A stretch of DNA of 35,962 bases from Cytophagaceae bacterium. Lineage in GTDB: Bacteria > Bacteroidota > Bacteroidia > Cytophagales > Spirosomataceae. Shown piece after piece: positions 8,235 to 16,347 of this stretch; the stretch's first letter is position 1, and each line of letters begins with the position of its first letter. The notes beneath the pieces were generated by a model. The model saw only the letters and a list, made by a program, of their open reading frames with translations, ran no database searches and had not been told where the DNA came from. The translations under genes were made by a program, and so were the position numbers. The stretch spans positions 1 through 35,962 of the forward strand of contig JAHEAY010000046.1 in the NCBI GenBank assembly GCA_024642485.1. The letters run 5' to 3'.

Positions 8235-8274
8235 CTAACGTCTAACGTCCAACGTCTAACGTCCAACGTCTACG
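8235..8274 (+). repeat. Heptamer tandem array, CYAACGT x5 plus partial unit
   Basis: Units CTAACGT, CTAACGT, CCAACGT, CTAACGT and CCAACGT are in perfect 7-base phase, followed by a partial CTACG. The partial unit contains the dnaJ stop codon (minus strand, 8270-8272), so the array runs right up to the end of the coding sequence. Confidence 0.8.
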
Positions 8275-9430
8275 AAAACATATCCCTCACCTTATGAAAG
8301 AACCCTTTCTCCGATTTCCCCGGTTGCGGTGCAAAGTTTTCCGAATCGCGTAATTTTTCTAATAATTCGCGTTCTTCCTTGTTGACTTGCTTCGGTGTCC
8401 AGATGTTGACATGAACTAATTGATCACCGATCGAATATCCATTCAATTCTTTGATTCCCTTACCTTTTAAGCGTAGAATTTTTCCTCCTTGTGTACCCGC
8501 TTCGAGCGTGATTTTCGCTTTGCCACCGATAGTCGGTACTTCAACCGATGTTCCCAATGCCGCATCCACAAAACTCACGTATAAATCGTAAATGACATTG
8601 TTTCCGTCGCGATGTAATACCTCATGCGCTTCTTCTTCAATGACGATCAACAGGTCGCCCGCTACGCCACCGCGTGGGGGAACGTTTCCTTTGCCAGACA
8701 TCGACAATTGCATGTCGTTCGAAACACCTGCTGGGATTTTGATTGCAATGATTTCCTCTTCTAATACACGTCCCTCTCCGAAACACGCATCACATTTAGC
8801 TCCTACACTCTTACCTTCACCCGAACAAGTAGGGCAGGTAGAGGAAGTTACCATTTGGCCCAACATGGTTTGTTGGACACGTTTTACCTGACCCGATCCC
8901 TGGCAAGTGCCACAAGTCTTTAAATCCGTTCCGTTTTTCGAACCATTGCCCGAACAAACTTTACACGCCACATGGCGCTTTACCTTGATTTTCTTTTCAA
9001 CGCCGTTTGCGATTTCTTCCAAGTTTAATTTCAACTTGATGCGCAAATCAGTTCCTTTCCGTTGACGACGTCCTCCTCGACCTCCTCCGCCAAAGAAACT
9101 ACCAAATGGACTATCATCCCCACCGCCGAAAATATCGCCGAACTGCGAGAAAATATCGTCCATGTTCATGCCTTGGCCTCCGAATCCACCGCCAGCTGCT
9201 CCGCCCATACCTGCATGACCAAAACGATCATACTGCGCTTTCTTTTGGCTATTGCTTAATACCTCGTAGGCTTCCGCCGCCTCCTTGAACTTCTCCTCAG
9301 ATTCTTTATCGTCCGGGTTCTTATCTGGATGGTATTTAACGGCCAACTTCCGGTAAGCCTTTTTGATTTCTTCTTCGCTTGCCGACTTCGCTACACCTAA
9401 TACCTCGTAATAATCTCTTTTTTGAGCCAT
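8270..9430 (-). CDS. dnaJ: Chaperone protein DnaJ (Hsp40)
   Basis: DnaJ delivers unfolded clients to DnaK and stimulates its ATPase in the cytosol. The 386 residues have the complete type I layout. The J domain (about 1-70) has HPD at 34-36, and a Gly/Phe-rich linker spans about 72-120. A zinc-binding region carries four CxxCxGxG-like repeats (Cys156/159, 173/176, 199/202, 213/216). It is followed by the substrate-binding C-terminal beta domains ([18 protein letters not shown], then GDLLIVI). One repeat reads CDACFGEG. grpE lies 7 bases upstream on the same strand, forming a grpE-dnaJ operon; dnaK is not in the window. The stop codon falls at the edge of a 7-bp repeat array, and the transcript probably ends at the hairpin 8204-8223. 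Confidence 0.97.
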   Translation of the reverse strand: MAQKRDYYEVLGVAKSASEEEIKKAYRKLAVKYHPDKNPDDKESEEKFKEAAEAYEVLSNSQKKAQYDRFGHAGMGGAAGGGFGGQGMNMDDIFSQFGDIFGGGDDSPFGSFFGGGGRGGRRQRKGTDLRIKLKLNLEEIANGVEKKIKVKRHVACKVCSGNGSKNGTDLKTCGTCQGSGQVKRVQQTMLGQMVTSSTCPTCSGEGKSVGAKCDACFGEGRVLEEEIIAIKIPAGVSNDMQLSMSGKGNVPPRGGVAGDLLIVIEEEAHEVLHRDGNNVIYDLYVSFVDAALGTSVEVPTIGGKAKITLEAGTQGGKILRLKGKGIKELNGYSIGDQLVHVNIWTPKQVNKEERELLEKLRDSENFAPQPGKSEKGFFHKVRDMFS

Positions 9431-9437
9431 TGTTTGA

Positions 9438-9959
9438 TTAATTTCCTACCACCACTTTTGCAAAGCGAATGACTTTTTCGTTTAATGTATATCCTTTTTC
9501 CAATACGTCTAATACCTTGCCTTTATCCTCCTCAGAAGGTGCTGGGTATTGCGTGATGCAATCATGAAAATCGGCATTGAAAACCTCTCCCAAAGCTGGC
9601 AATTCTTTCAATCCCTTGCTTTGAAGCGTGTTTAAAATTCCTTTGAAAATCAGTTGAATCCCTTCTGAAATCTCTCCCTCAGGCGCATTCGCTAAAGCAC
9701 GCTCGTAATTATCGATGCTAGGCAACAAATCCGTGATTAAACCAGATGCGGCCGTTTGCAATAATTCGATACGTTCTTTGGCTTTATTTTTTCTGAAATT
9801 CTCGAAATCTGCATATAAAAGCAGGTATTTCTTTTTCATTTCTTCCAACTCGTCCGGCGCCGCTTGTTCTTCTGTTGTTGATTCCGCTGTCTGCGCTTCC
9901 GCTGTTGGATCTATCTTCGTTTCGTCTACTTCCGGCTGTTCGTTCTCTTTCTTTTTCAT
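9438..9959 (-). CDS. grpE: Nucleotide exchange factor GrpE
   Basis: GrpE releases ADP from DnaK, working with DnaJ. The protein has 173 residues: an acidic, disordered N-terminus (about 1-38, rich in Glu, Thr and Ala), a long coiled-coil helix (about 39-90, containing [20 protein letters not shown]), and the C-terminal beta-wing domain ending in [16 protein letters not shown]. These match the family, at the short end of its usual length. Met1 is preferred over Met41, because starting at 41 would remove part of the conserved helix. It is the first gene of grpE-dnaJ. A TAATTTTG element lies only four bases before the start codon, suggesting a leaderless or nearly leaderless mRNA. No CIRCE-like heat-shock operator was seen. 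Confidence 0.94.
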   Translation of the reverse strand: MKKKENEQPEVDETKIDPTAEAQTAESTTEEQAAPDELEEMKKKYLLLYADFENFRKNKAKERIELLQTAASGLITDLLPSIDNYERALANAPEGEISEGIQLIFKGILNTLQSKGLKELPALGEVFNADFHDCITQYPAPSEEDKGKVLDVLEKGYTLNEKVIRFAKVVVGN

Positions 9960-9963
9960 AAGG

Positions 9964-9993
9964 CAAAATTAATACGGATTTTGGCTACGCAAA
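9964..9993 (-). promoter_or_regulatory. Probable promoter of grpE-dnaJ
   Basis: On the minus strand TTTG (9993-9990), an 18-base spacer and TAATTTTG (9971-9964) resemble the Bacteroidota -33/-7 pair. The -7 element ends 5 bases before the grpE ATG, so transcription would begin at or beside the start codon. Confidence 0.5.
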
Positions 9994-10021
9994 TCATAGA
10001 CCAAAAACTATTTTCTGACAG

Positions 10022-10054
10022 TTTGGCATAAATTCCCACACCTTCGTAATTTTA
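10022..10054 (+). promoter_or_regulatory. Possible promoter of queG
   Basis: TTTG at 10022-10025, a 21-base spacer and TAATTTTA at 10047-10054 (7 of 8 matches to TAnnTTTG) precede the queG start at 10061. The implied leader is only a few bases long. Confidence 0.4.
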
Positions 10055-10060
10055 TGGCAC

Positions 10061-10999
10061 ATGAATCAGACAGCTTCGACCCATTCTCAAGTCATTAAGC
10101 GATTAGCCCAACAACACGGCTTTGCTTTTTGTGGCATATCCAAGGCTGATTTTTTAGAGGCTGAAGCCCCGCATTTGGAGAACTGGTTAAACCAGTACAT
10201 GCATGGGGAAATGGCTTACATGGCGAATCACTTCGATAAACGTTTAGATCCTAGATTGTTGGTTGATGGAGCCCAAACGGTCGTTTCTTTGGTCTATAAT
10301 TATTTTCCACCTACCCAATTTCAACCTCTTTCGGATTCCTTTAAGGTTTCCAAATATGCCTTTGGTGAAGATTATCACCGCGTGATCAAGGACAAAATGC
10401 AGGTGCTTTGGGATGATTTGCAAAATGAATTGGGCGAAATAAATGGGCGGATGTTCGTCGACTCAGCGCCGGTATTGGAAAAGGCCTGGGCAAAAATGTC
10501 AGGCATTGGTTGGGTCGGTAAAAATGCTAACCTGATTATTCCCAAACAGGGGAGTTTCTATTTTATTGCCGAGTTAATCATCGATTTACCTGCTGTGCCA
10601 GATGGTCCTATTCGGGATTTTTGTGGAACCTGCACGCGCTGCATCGACGCCTGTCCCACGGATGCCATCACGCCCTATGTGGTTGATGGATCGAAATGCA
10701 TCTCCTATTTCACGATTGAATTAAAAGAAAACCTTCCCATTGAACTGAACAAAGGCTTTGAAGACTGGATTTTTGGTTGTGATATCTGTCAGGATGTTTG
10801 TCCATGGAATCGTCATGCCAAAGCCCATTCGGAATCGCGTTTTGAGCCCTTTCCTGAAATGCTTGGATTATCCAAAAGCGATTGGGAGGATATGTCGGAG
10901 GAATTGTTCAAAAACCTATTTCGCTATTCAGCGATCAGTCGGACGAAAATAGGCGGCATTCGCCGCAACATTGCCCATGCAAAAAAAATGAGGCCATGA
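10061..10999 (+). CDS. queG: Epoxyqueuosine reductase QueG
   Basis: QueG performs the last step of queuosine synthesis, reducing epoxyqueuosine to queuosine at tRNA position 34 using cobalamin and two [4Fe-4S] clusters. The 312-residue protein has the presumed catalytic Asp134 in [14 protein letters not shown]. It has a ferredoxin-like first cluster set Cys188, 191, 194, 198 ([12 protein letters not shown]) and a second set Cys240, 243, 247 ([11 protein letters not shown]), plus Cys213. Its length matches the short form without the C-terminal HEAT-repeat extension found in some homologues. The start is the ATG at 10061; the ATG at 10054 is out of frame. The gene is monocistronic, divergent from grpE, and convergent with the GntR regulator across a 30-base gap holding a hairpin. 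Confidence 0.95.
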   Translation: MNQTASTHSQVIKRLAQQHGFAFCGISKADFLEAEAPHLENWLNQYMHGEMAYMANHFDKRLDPRLLVDGAQTVVSLVYNYFPPTQFQPLSDSFKVSKYAFGEDYHRVIKDKMQVLWDDLQNELGEINGRMFVDSAPVLEKAWAKMSGIGWVGKNANLIIPKQGSFYFIAELIIDLPAVPDGPIRDFCGTCTRCIDACPTDAITPYVVDGSKCISYFTIELKENLPIELNKGFEDWIFGCDICQDVCPWNRHAKAHSESRFEPFPEMLGLSKSDWEDMSEELFKNLFRYSAISRTKIGGIRRNIAHAKKMRP

Positions 11000-11016
11000 A
11001 TATCATGACCCCTTTT
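10981..11016. terminator. Probable bidirectional terminator between queG and the GntR gene
   Basis: GGCCATG (10991-10997) pairs with CATGACC (11003-11009) with one mismatch and loop AATAT. It is followed by CCTTTTT on the plus strand and preceded by AAAAAAATGA, so it could serve both convergent genes. The queG stop codon lies in the left arm. Confidence 0.45.
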
Positions 11017-11029
11017 TGCAAATTAAACC

Positions 11030-12058
11030 CTAAAGTGATTTTCTTGGGATGAATTGTAGCGCGAGTTCATGGCTACCCTTATCGTTTTCGTTGATGAGTT
11101 GTGCGGCCATTTCGCCCATCCGTATCGGCTGATTCGATAATACGGAAATGCCTCCCACCAATATTTCTTTGAAATGTGAATCATTGAATGCAATGAGTCC
11201 CACTTGCTTGCCTATCTCTAAGTTGTTTGCTTCTGCGTATTTGATGGCCCGAACCAAATCCTGATCGTCCAAGGTGAAATAAATCACACCTGCACGAACA
11301 TCTTCCGTTTCGAGGCCATCTAATACTTGGAAATCCAATCCATGGGTTTCGCAGAATTCACTACATCCATTAATTAGCGCCGGGTCGAAATAATCCTCCT
11401 CCGAAACAACCAAATTAAATGAATGGTACTTATTAAACAGGTTTAGTTGGTTTTCTAATAAAGCGATTAATTGCTCTTTCGGTTGCGTCACGATACTCGC
11501 GTGTGCATGCGAAATGCTATTAAAGTTTTGGTCCAATAAAATCAATCGGTCACCCGAAATCTTCTTGAGACATTTGATATTCTCCTCCTCTTCCTCAATC
11601 AAATGCGGCATAATCACATAGTAGTGGTAATTGCCCAATTGCTGAGACATGATCTCCTGAAATTGACTCGTCTTGTATTGATAGGTGTAAATGTCGACCA
11701 TCACATTTTTCCCTAAGGATTCACAGAAGGAATCAAACACGACTTTGTTGGTATTTGTAATCTTGCCTACCAAAAACAATACTTTAGTTTTTGTTTTGAC
11801 TTTCGCGTCTGAAATGAAATAACCCTTCCGGAAAATGGAAGTAATCACACCCATTTTGTGCAATTCCGTGTAAGCGCGTTCTACGGTATCACGCGATAAA
11901 TAACATTCTTCCGATGCCTCATTGATCGAAGGCAATCGTTCACCTGGTTTCAACTCACCCATCTCGATGTCGCGCAACAACGAATTGATGAGTTGTTGGT
12001 ATTTTGGCAACTTATTGTCGGCATTCTTCGCCGAAAATGAAATAAATGTCTTAACCAT
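11030..12058 (-). CDS. GntR-family transcriptional regulator with LacI-type periplasmic-binding-like sensor domain
   Basis: This is a DNA-binding regulator of 342 residues. Residues about 14-82 form a GntR winged helix (LPKYQQLINSLLRDIEMGELKPGERLPS, then YLSRDTVERAYTELHKMGVI and GYFI). The rest (about 88-342) resembles the sugar-binding sensor of LacI/GalR proteins rather than the usual FCD or UTRA domain, an architecture common in Bacteroidota and often linked to sugar uptake genes. I chose the ATG at 12058, because the 28 residues gained by starting at 12142 do not resemble the family; that longer start is possible. The gene is divergent from the hybrid sensor gene, and the 212-base gap contains repeated CTT(A/G)CAA motifs that may be its operators. 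The ligand is unknown. Confidence 0.87.
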   Translation of the reverse strand: MVKTFISFSAKNADNKLPKYQQLINSLLRDIEMGELKPGERLPSINEASEECYLSRDTVERAYTELHKMGVITSIFRKGYFISDAKVKTKTKVLFLVGKITNTNKVVFDSFCESLGKNVMVDIYTYQYKTSQFQEIMSQQLGNYHYYVIMPHLIEEEEENIKCLKKISGDRLILLDQNFNSISHAHASIVTQPKEQLIALLENQLNLFNKYHSFNLVVSEEDYFDPALINGCSEFCETHGLDFQVLDGLETEDVRAGVIYFTLDDQDLVRAIKYAEANNLEIGKQVGLIAFNDSHFKEILVGGISVLSNQPIRMGEMAAQLINENDKGSHELALQFIPRKSL

Positions 12059-12061
12059 TTG

Positions 12062-12200
12062 CTTACAAGAATTAAACGGATTGCTTCGATGTTCAAAGCT
12101 TGTTACAAATCTACAGGCTGGCTCGTGGAAGGATTGGGACAAATCTTACAAATACATGGATATATCTTGCAAAAGGGGCCAAATGAAAAGCTTGTGCAAG
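12062..12200. promoter_or_regulatory. Cluster of CTT-CAA sites, candidate GntR operators
   Basis: Five related sites lie between the divergent genes: CTTACAAG (12062-12069), CTTGTTACAA (12099-12108), CTTACAAA (12145-12152), CTTGCAAA (12166-12173) and near-palindromic CTTGTGCAAG (12191-12200). The third and fourth are exactly 21 bases apart, two helical turns. That they bind the adjacent regulator is inference. Confidence 0.35.
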
Positions 12201-12270
12201 GATTTTATTCTGGATAGACCACATAAATCCGCAAGAACTCTGTCAATAATTTTCTATTTTAGCTATTCAA

Positions 12271-15200
12271 ATGAAAAACAGCTTTGTCCGTTTCTTGTTA
12301 TTGCTATGCTTGAGTCTCCCGACATTCGGTCAAGCGACGCAGCGTTTCGAGCGTTTAAGCACAGCTTCGGGATTATCCCAAAGCACCATTAATAAAATCA
12401 TTCAAGATCATCGAGGATTTTTGTGGTTCGCAACGGCGGATGGCTTAAATCGATATGACGGTCATTCCTTTGTCATTTACCGACATGATCCGGGTGATGC
12501 GAACACCTTAAGTGGGAGTGATATTTCGACACTTTTGGAAGATGAAGATGGTAATTTATGGGTAGCGGCTCGGAGTTCTGGATTAAATAAAATTAATCTG
12601 AAAACGGGAAAAATAACGCGTTTTTCTCGTGGGCCTAAGGGAATCGATTTCTCGTCTTTGACGATTTCCTCGCTGTTGAATGTAGGGAAACATCGTATTT
12701 ATGCCGCTGTAATTGGATTAGGGGTTTTGGTATTTGATACACAAAAGAATACGTTTCTACCCAACGAATCCGAGTTGAAAAATTCGTTGGTTAAAGACGT
12801 TGTTCGATTATACAAACATTCCAATGGATCGATTTGGATGGGAACAAGAACGGGCCAATTAATCTCCTATGTAGGTAATCATAGTTTCATTCCCTTTGAT
12901 TTTTCTAGTAAATCGATGGCGAGTAATTTCCGTGTTCGGGCTTTATTTGAAGCCAAAAACGGGGATCTGTTGATCGGAACTGAGGGGAAAGGTTTGTTCC
13001 GATTTAATCCGCAAAACCAGCATTTTCAAAGCGTATTTTATCAGTCGGCGCAACCCTTAAGCCGACAAAACATCGTGACTTCCTTGGTGAAAGATGCCAA
13101 TGAAAATTTGTGGATCGGGACAGACAATGGGGTTTATACCTTGAAGGGGGAGGATTTTAAGCAAGTACACCACATTCCATCGAACCCGGATCCTGATTTA
13201 GGGATTTCTTCTTTTTCAGTCATGAGTATGTTCACGGATTCTAATCGGAATACGTGGATAGGAACTTGGGAAGCCGGTTTGAATATCAGCTTTTTTCAGA
13301 AATCGCGCTTTTCTGTTTTGCGTTATAAGCCCAATACGTTTCAAGGATTATTGAGCAATAAAGTAACTTCCTTGAGTGCAGGGGACGATCGTGGGGTTTG
13401 GATTGGTAGCAATGTGGGCCTATCGTTTTTTGAACATAAAACGGGAAAGGTAGAACACGTGATCAACCAGTCGGTGGAAAATAAGCTCAACGTCACTTCG
13501 GGTTTTGATGTGAATCTCCTGCAAGCGATGCCGGATGGGACGGTTTGGGTGGCCGCATGGGCAAGAGGTCTCTTTCATTTCAGTCCTCCCAATACCTTAC
13601 AGCCTTTTCCGTATCGAATCGGAGAAAGCGGCATGAATTTAACGGCCTTGTTTAAGGATGAGAACCGATTGCTTTTGGGCACACAAACCAAAGGATTATT
13701 TGCCTTTGATTTGGCCAAAAAGAATTTTTACAATCCTTTCGGGGAGTTTAGTTCTCAGGAATTAAGGAATAAAAATATTAATACGATTCTCAAAACGATC
13801 AAGGGGCAAATTTGGGTAGGAACGACGATGCAGGGGGTATTTATTTATGATCCGAGCACAGGAAATGTTCAACATTTGGTTCGTACAAATTCGTCGAATA
13901 GTTTAAAATACAATCATATTACGTGCATTAAAGAAGATCGCCAACACCGCATTTGGGTATTGACAAATGGAGGTGGCTTGCACTTGTATCAAGGGGAAGG
14001 TAAAGGTTTTCGCGTATTTACGGTGGCGGATGGACTTGGTAGCAATACGCTTCGCGGGATGGAGGAAGATAAAAAAGGCGATTTATGGTTTACCACGAAT
14101 GGGGGAATTTCCAAAATGGAAGCCAACAATTTCAAGTTCGTTAATTATGATGATGCCGATGGACTTCAAGGAAAAGAATTCATTATTACGGCGCATGCGA
14201 AAAATAATCAAGGATGGCTATTTTTTGGTGGAGTTAATGGATTAAACTATTTGAAGTCGGACAGTTTACGCATGCGTTTGGACGTCCCCAATGTCTATCT
14301 AACAGGCTTGAAAATTTTCAATAAAACGGTTCAGGTGGGAGAGGAGAATTCACCATTAAACGTTGATTTGCCAGATTTGAAGTCCTTAGTCCTACAACCC
14401 GATCAATCTGTTTTTAGCTTGGATTTTGTGGCTTTGGAATACCAAAGACCCAAGAATAACCGATATGCCTATTATTTAGAAGGATTTGATAAGGAATGGA
14501 ATTTTGTGGGGACGCAAAGGACGGCGACATATACCAACTTAAGTCCAGGTTCTTACACCTTCAAAGTGAAGGCTACGAATTCCGATGGCGTCTGGGGTGA
14601 AAATCCGGTGGAATTAAAGATAGAGGTTTTACCACCATGGTATCGTACTTGGTGGGCTTATATGCTCTATTTTATTGGTTTTGCAGCAGTTGTATATGGT
14701 TTCATGCGGGAAATTCAAATCCGTGAAGCCTTTAAAACTGATATACGTTTGAAGGAAATTGAGAAGGAACGTATTCGGGAATTGGAGCAAATTAAGACAT
14801 CGTTTTTTACGAACATTTCGCATGAGTTGCGAACGCCTTTGACGCTCATCATTAGCCCGATAGAGAAGTATTTCTTGAAAAATACAACGATGCCAAAGGA
14901 GCAGGTAGGTAGATTGCAATCCATCCATCAGAATGCACAAAAATTATTACGCTTGATCAATCAATTGCTTGATTTGTCGAAGATTGAGGCAGGGAAACAG
15001 CAGCCAGTCATTGCGAAACATGACATGATTTCGCAGTTGGTTCATATTTTACAGGGATTTGAGAGTTATGCACAGCAAAAACAGATTAAGTTGAAATACG
15101 AATTGCCTGTGGAAGCGCTGTGGGTATATTACGATTCCGATATCTTGGAAAAGTGTTTGAGTAATCTATTGTCCAACGCCTTTAAACATACGCCGGAAGA

Positions 15201-16347
15201 TGGTAAAATTGGGGTTGAATTGGAATTGGAGCAGGTTTTTGTTGGCACAGAATCGCATGTTCGTAAAGTAATCTTGCGGGTACTCGATACCGGTCGAGGT
15301 ATTTCGGAAGCGCATTTACCACATGTATTTGATCGTTTTTATCAAATTCCAGATGCCGTTCAGGTGGTAGGTACGGGAGTCGGTTTATCATTATGTAAGG
15401 AATTGATGTTGTTGCATCGTGGTGATATTCAAGTCAAAAGTAAACTAGGTGAAGGAAGTGCATTTATCCTTCATTTTCCGGTGGAATTGGAAGCGTTTGA
15501 TCAGTCTTGGGTACAAGCAACCGTTCAGCAAAAGGCTCCTGCGCAAGAATTACCGAGCTTATCCGCAATTGAGCAGGAAAAGCCCATCTTATTGGTCGTG
15601 GATGACCATGCGGAAATGCGAGAATTCATTGGGGGAATTTTTGATTCCCGTTTTCAGGTTATTTATGCGGATCGGGGAGAGGATGGTTTAGAAAAGGCAA
15701 ATACCTATTTGCCGGATTTAGTGATTACCGACTGGATGATGCCCGGGATGAGCGGAATCAATTTATGTAGGGCCCTACGTCAAAACCCAAAAACGAATCA
15801 CATTCCGATCGTAATTTTGACATCGAAAAGCTCTCAAGAAAGCCAAATAGAGGGTATGCAATCCGGTGCCGATGACTTCGTCAGTAAGCCATTTAACGCT
15901 GACATCCTTGAAATACGGGTTAATACCTTGTTGGAAGCCAAAGACCGTCTCCGCAAAAATTGGCAGAAACAAATGATCCAACAGGAATTAAGCGAAGGGA
16001 AAATGCCTATTTTTGAGGATGCATTTTTGGTGAAAGCAACCCAACTCATCATTGATCATTTAAGTGATCCGGAATTTGATGTCGAAGACCTTGAAAAGGG
16101 CCTCGATATGAGTAAAATGCAGTTGTATCGGAAGTTGAAGAATTTAACCTCCCTAGCCGGAAACGAGTTTATTCGTTCGATACGTTTGCAACAGGCTAAA
16201 GTTTTATTGGAAGCAGGTAGCTTGAATATTTCAGAAGTAGCTTACCAAGTTGGGTTTAATGATCCAGCCTATTTTACAAGAGCATTTAAAAAACAATATG
16301 GCCAAACGCCAAAATCCATTATCAACAACAACCATGAAAAAAATTAG
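12271..16347 (+). CDS. Hybrid two-component system sensor/regulator (HTCS): propeller, Y_Y_Y, kinase, receiver, AraC HTH
   Basis: This 1358-residue one-protein signalling system spans the inner membrane. A signal peptide (MKNSFVRFLLLLCLSLPTFG) leads to a periplasmic sensor of many two-component-regulator propeller repeats (about 24-700; recurring patterns such as DEDGNLWVAARSSGLNKI and WIGT). A Y_Y_Y domain (about 715-790) and a membrane helix (about 793-812) follow. The cytoplasmic part has a histidine kinase with phospho-accepting His851 in FFTNISHELRTPLTL. Its ATPase has NLLSNAFKHT (about 965) and GTGVGLSL (about 1034). A receiver has phospho-acceptor Asp1154 in DLVITDWMMPGMSG, and the C-terminal AraC helix-turn-helix (about 1255-1350) includes SEVAYQVGFNDPAYFTRAFKKQYG. 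All key residues appear intact. Relatives sense oligosaccharides and control polysaccharide-use loci, but no susC/susD pair lies nearby. Its 3' end overlaps the next gene by 14 bases. Confidence 0.95.
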   Translation: MKNSFVRFLLLLCLSLPTFGQATQRFERLSTASGLSQSTINKIIQDHRGFLWFATADGLNRYDGHSFVIYRHDPGDANTLSGSDISTLLEDEDGNLWVAARSSGLNKINLKTGKITRFSRGPKGIDFSSLTISSLLNVGKHRIYAAVIGLGVLVFDTQKNTFLPNESELKNSLVKDVVRLYKHSNGSIWMGTRTGQLISYVGNHSFIPFDFSSKSMASNFRVRALFEAKNGDLLIGTEGKGLFRFNPQNQHFQSVFYQSAQPLSRQNIVTSLVKDANENLWIGTDNGVYTLKGEDFKQVHHIPSNPDPDLGISSFSVMSMFTDSNRNTWIGTWEAGLNISFFQKSRFSVLRYKPNTFQGLLSNKVTSLSAGDDRGVWIGSNVGLSFFEHKTGKVEHVINQSVENKLNVTSGFDVNLLQAMPDGTVWVAAWARGLFHFSPPNTLQPFPYRIGESGMNLTALFKDENRLLLGTQTKGLFAFDLAKKNFYNPFGEFSSQELRNKNINTILKTIKGQIWVGTTMQGVFIYDPSTGNVQHLVRTNSSNSLKYNHITCIKEDRQHRIWVLTNGGGLHLYQGEGKGFRVFTVADGLGSNTLRGMEEDKKGDLWFTTNGGISKMEANNFKFVNYDDADGLQGKEFIITAHAKNNQGWLFFGGVNGLNYLKSDSLRMRLDVPNVYLTGLKIFNKTVQVGEENSPLNVDLPDLKSLVLQPDQSVFSLDFVALEYQRPKNNRYAYYLEGFDKEWNFVGTQRTATYTNLSPGSYTFKVKATNSDGVWGENPVELKIEVLPPWYRTWWAYMLYFIGFAAVVYGFMREIQIREAFKTDIRLKEIEKERIRELEQIKTSFFTNISHELRTPLTLIISPIEKYFLKNTTMPKEQVGRLQSIHQNAQKLLRLINQLLDLSKIEAGKQQPVIAKHDMISQLVHILQGFESYAQQKQIKLKYELPVEALWVYYDSDILEKCLSNLLSNAFKHTPEDGKIGVELELEQVFVGTESHVRKVILRVLDTGRGISEAHLPHVFDRFYQIPDAVQVVGTGVGLSLCKELMLLHRGDIQVKSKLGEGSAFILHFPVELEAFDQSWVQATVQQKAPAQELPSLSAIEQEKPILLVVDDHAEMREFIGGIFDSRFQVIYADRGEDGLEKANTYLPDLVITDWMMPGMSGINLCRALRQNPKTNHIPIVILTSKSSQESQIEGMQSGADDFVSKPFNADILEIRVNTLLEAKDRLRKNWQKQMIQQELSEGKMPIFEDAFLVKATQLIIDHLSDPEFDVEDLEKGLDMSKMQLYRKLKNLTSLAGNEFIRSIRLQQAKVLLEAGSLNISEVAYQVGFNDPAYFTRAFKKQYGQTPKSIINNNHEKN

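Noticed and set aside
8044-8274. CRISPR array
   Set aside because: The repeats are 7 bases long and tandem without spacers, and no cas genes are in the window.
12059-12142. Longer N-terminus (start at 12142) for the GntR regulator
   Set aside because: The extra 28 residues are not helix-turn-helix-like, and the segment contains two of the candidate operator sites; the ATG at 12058 gives a normal family length. It cannot be fully excluded.
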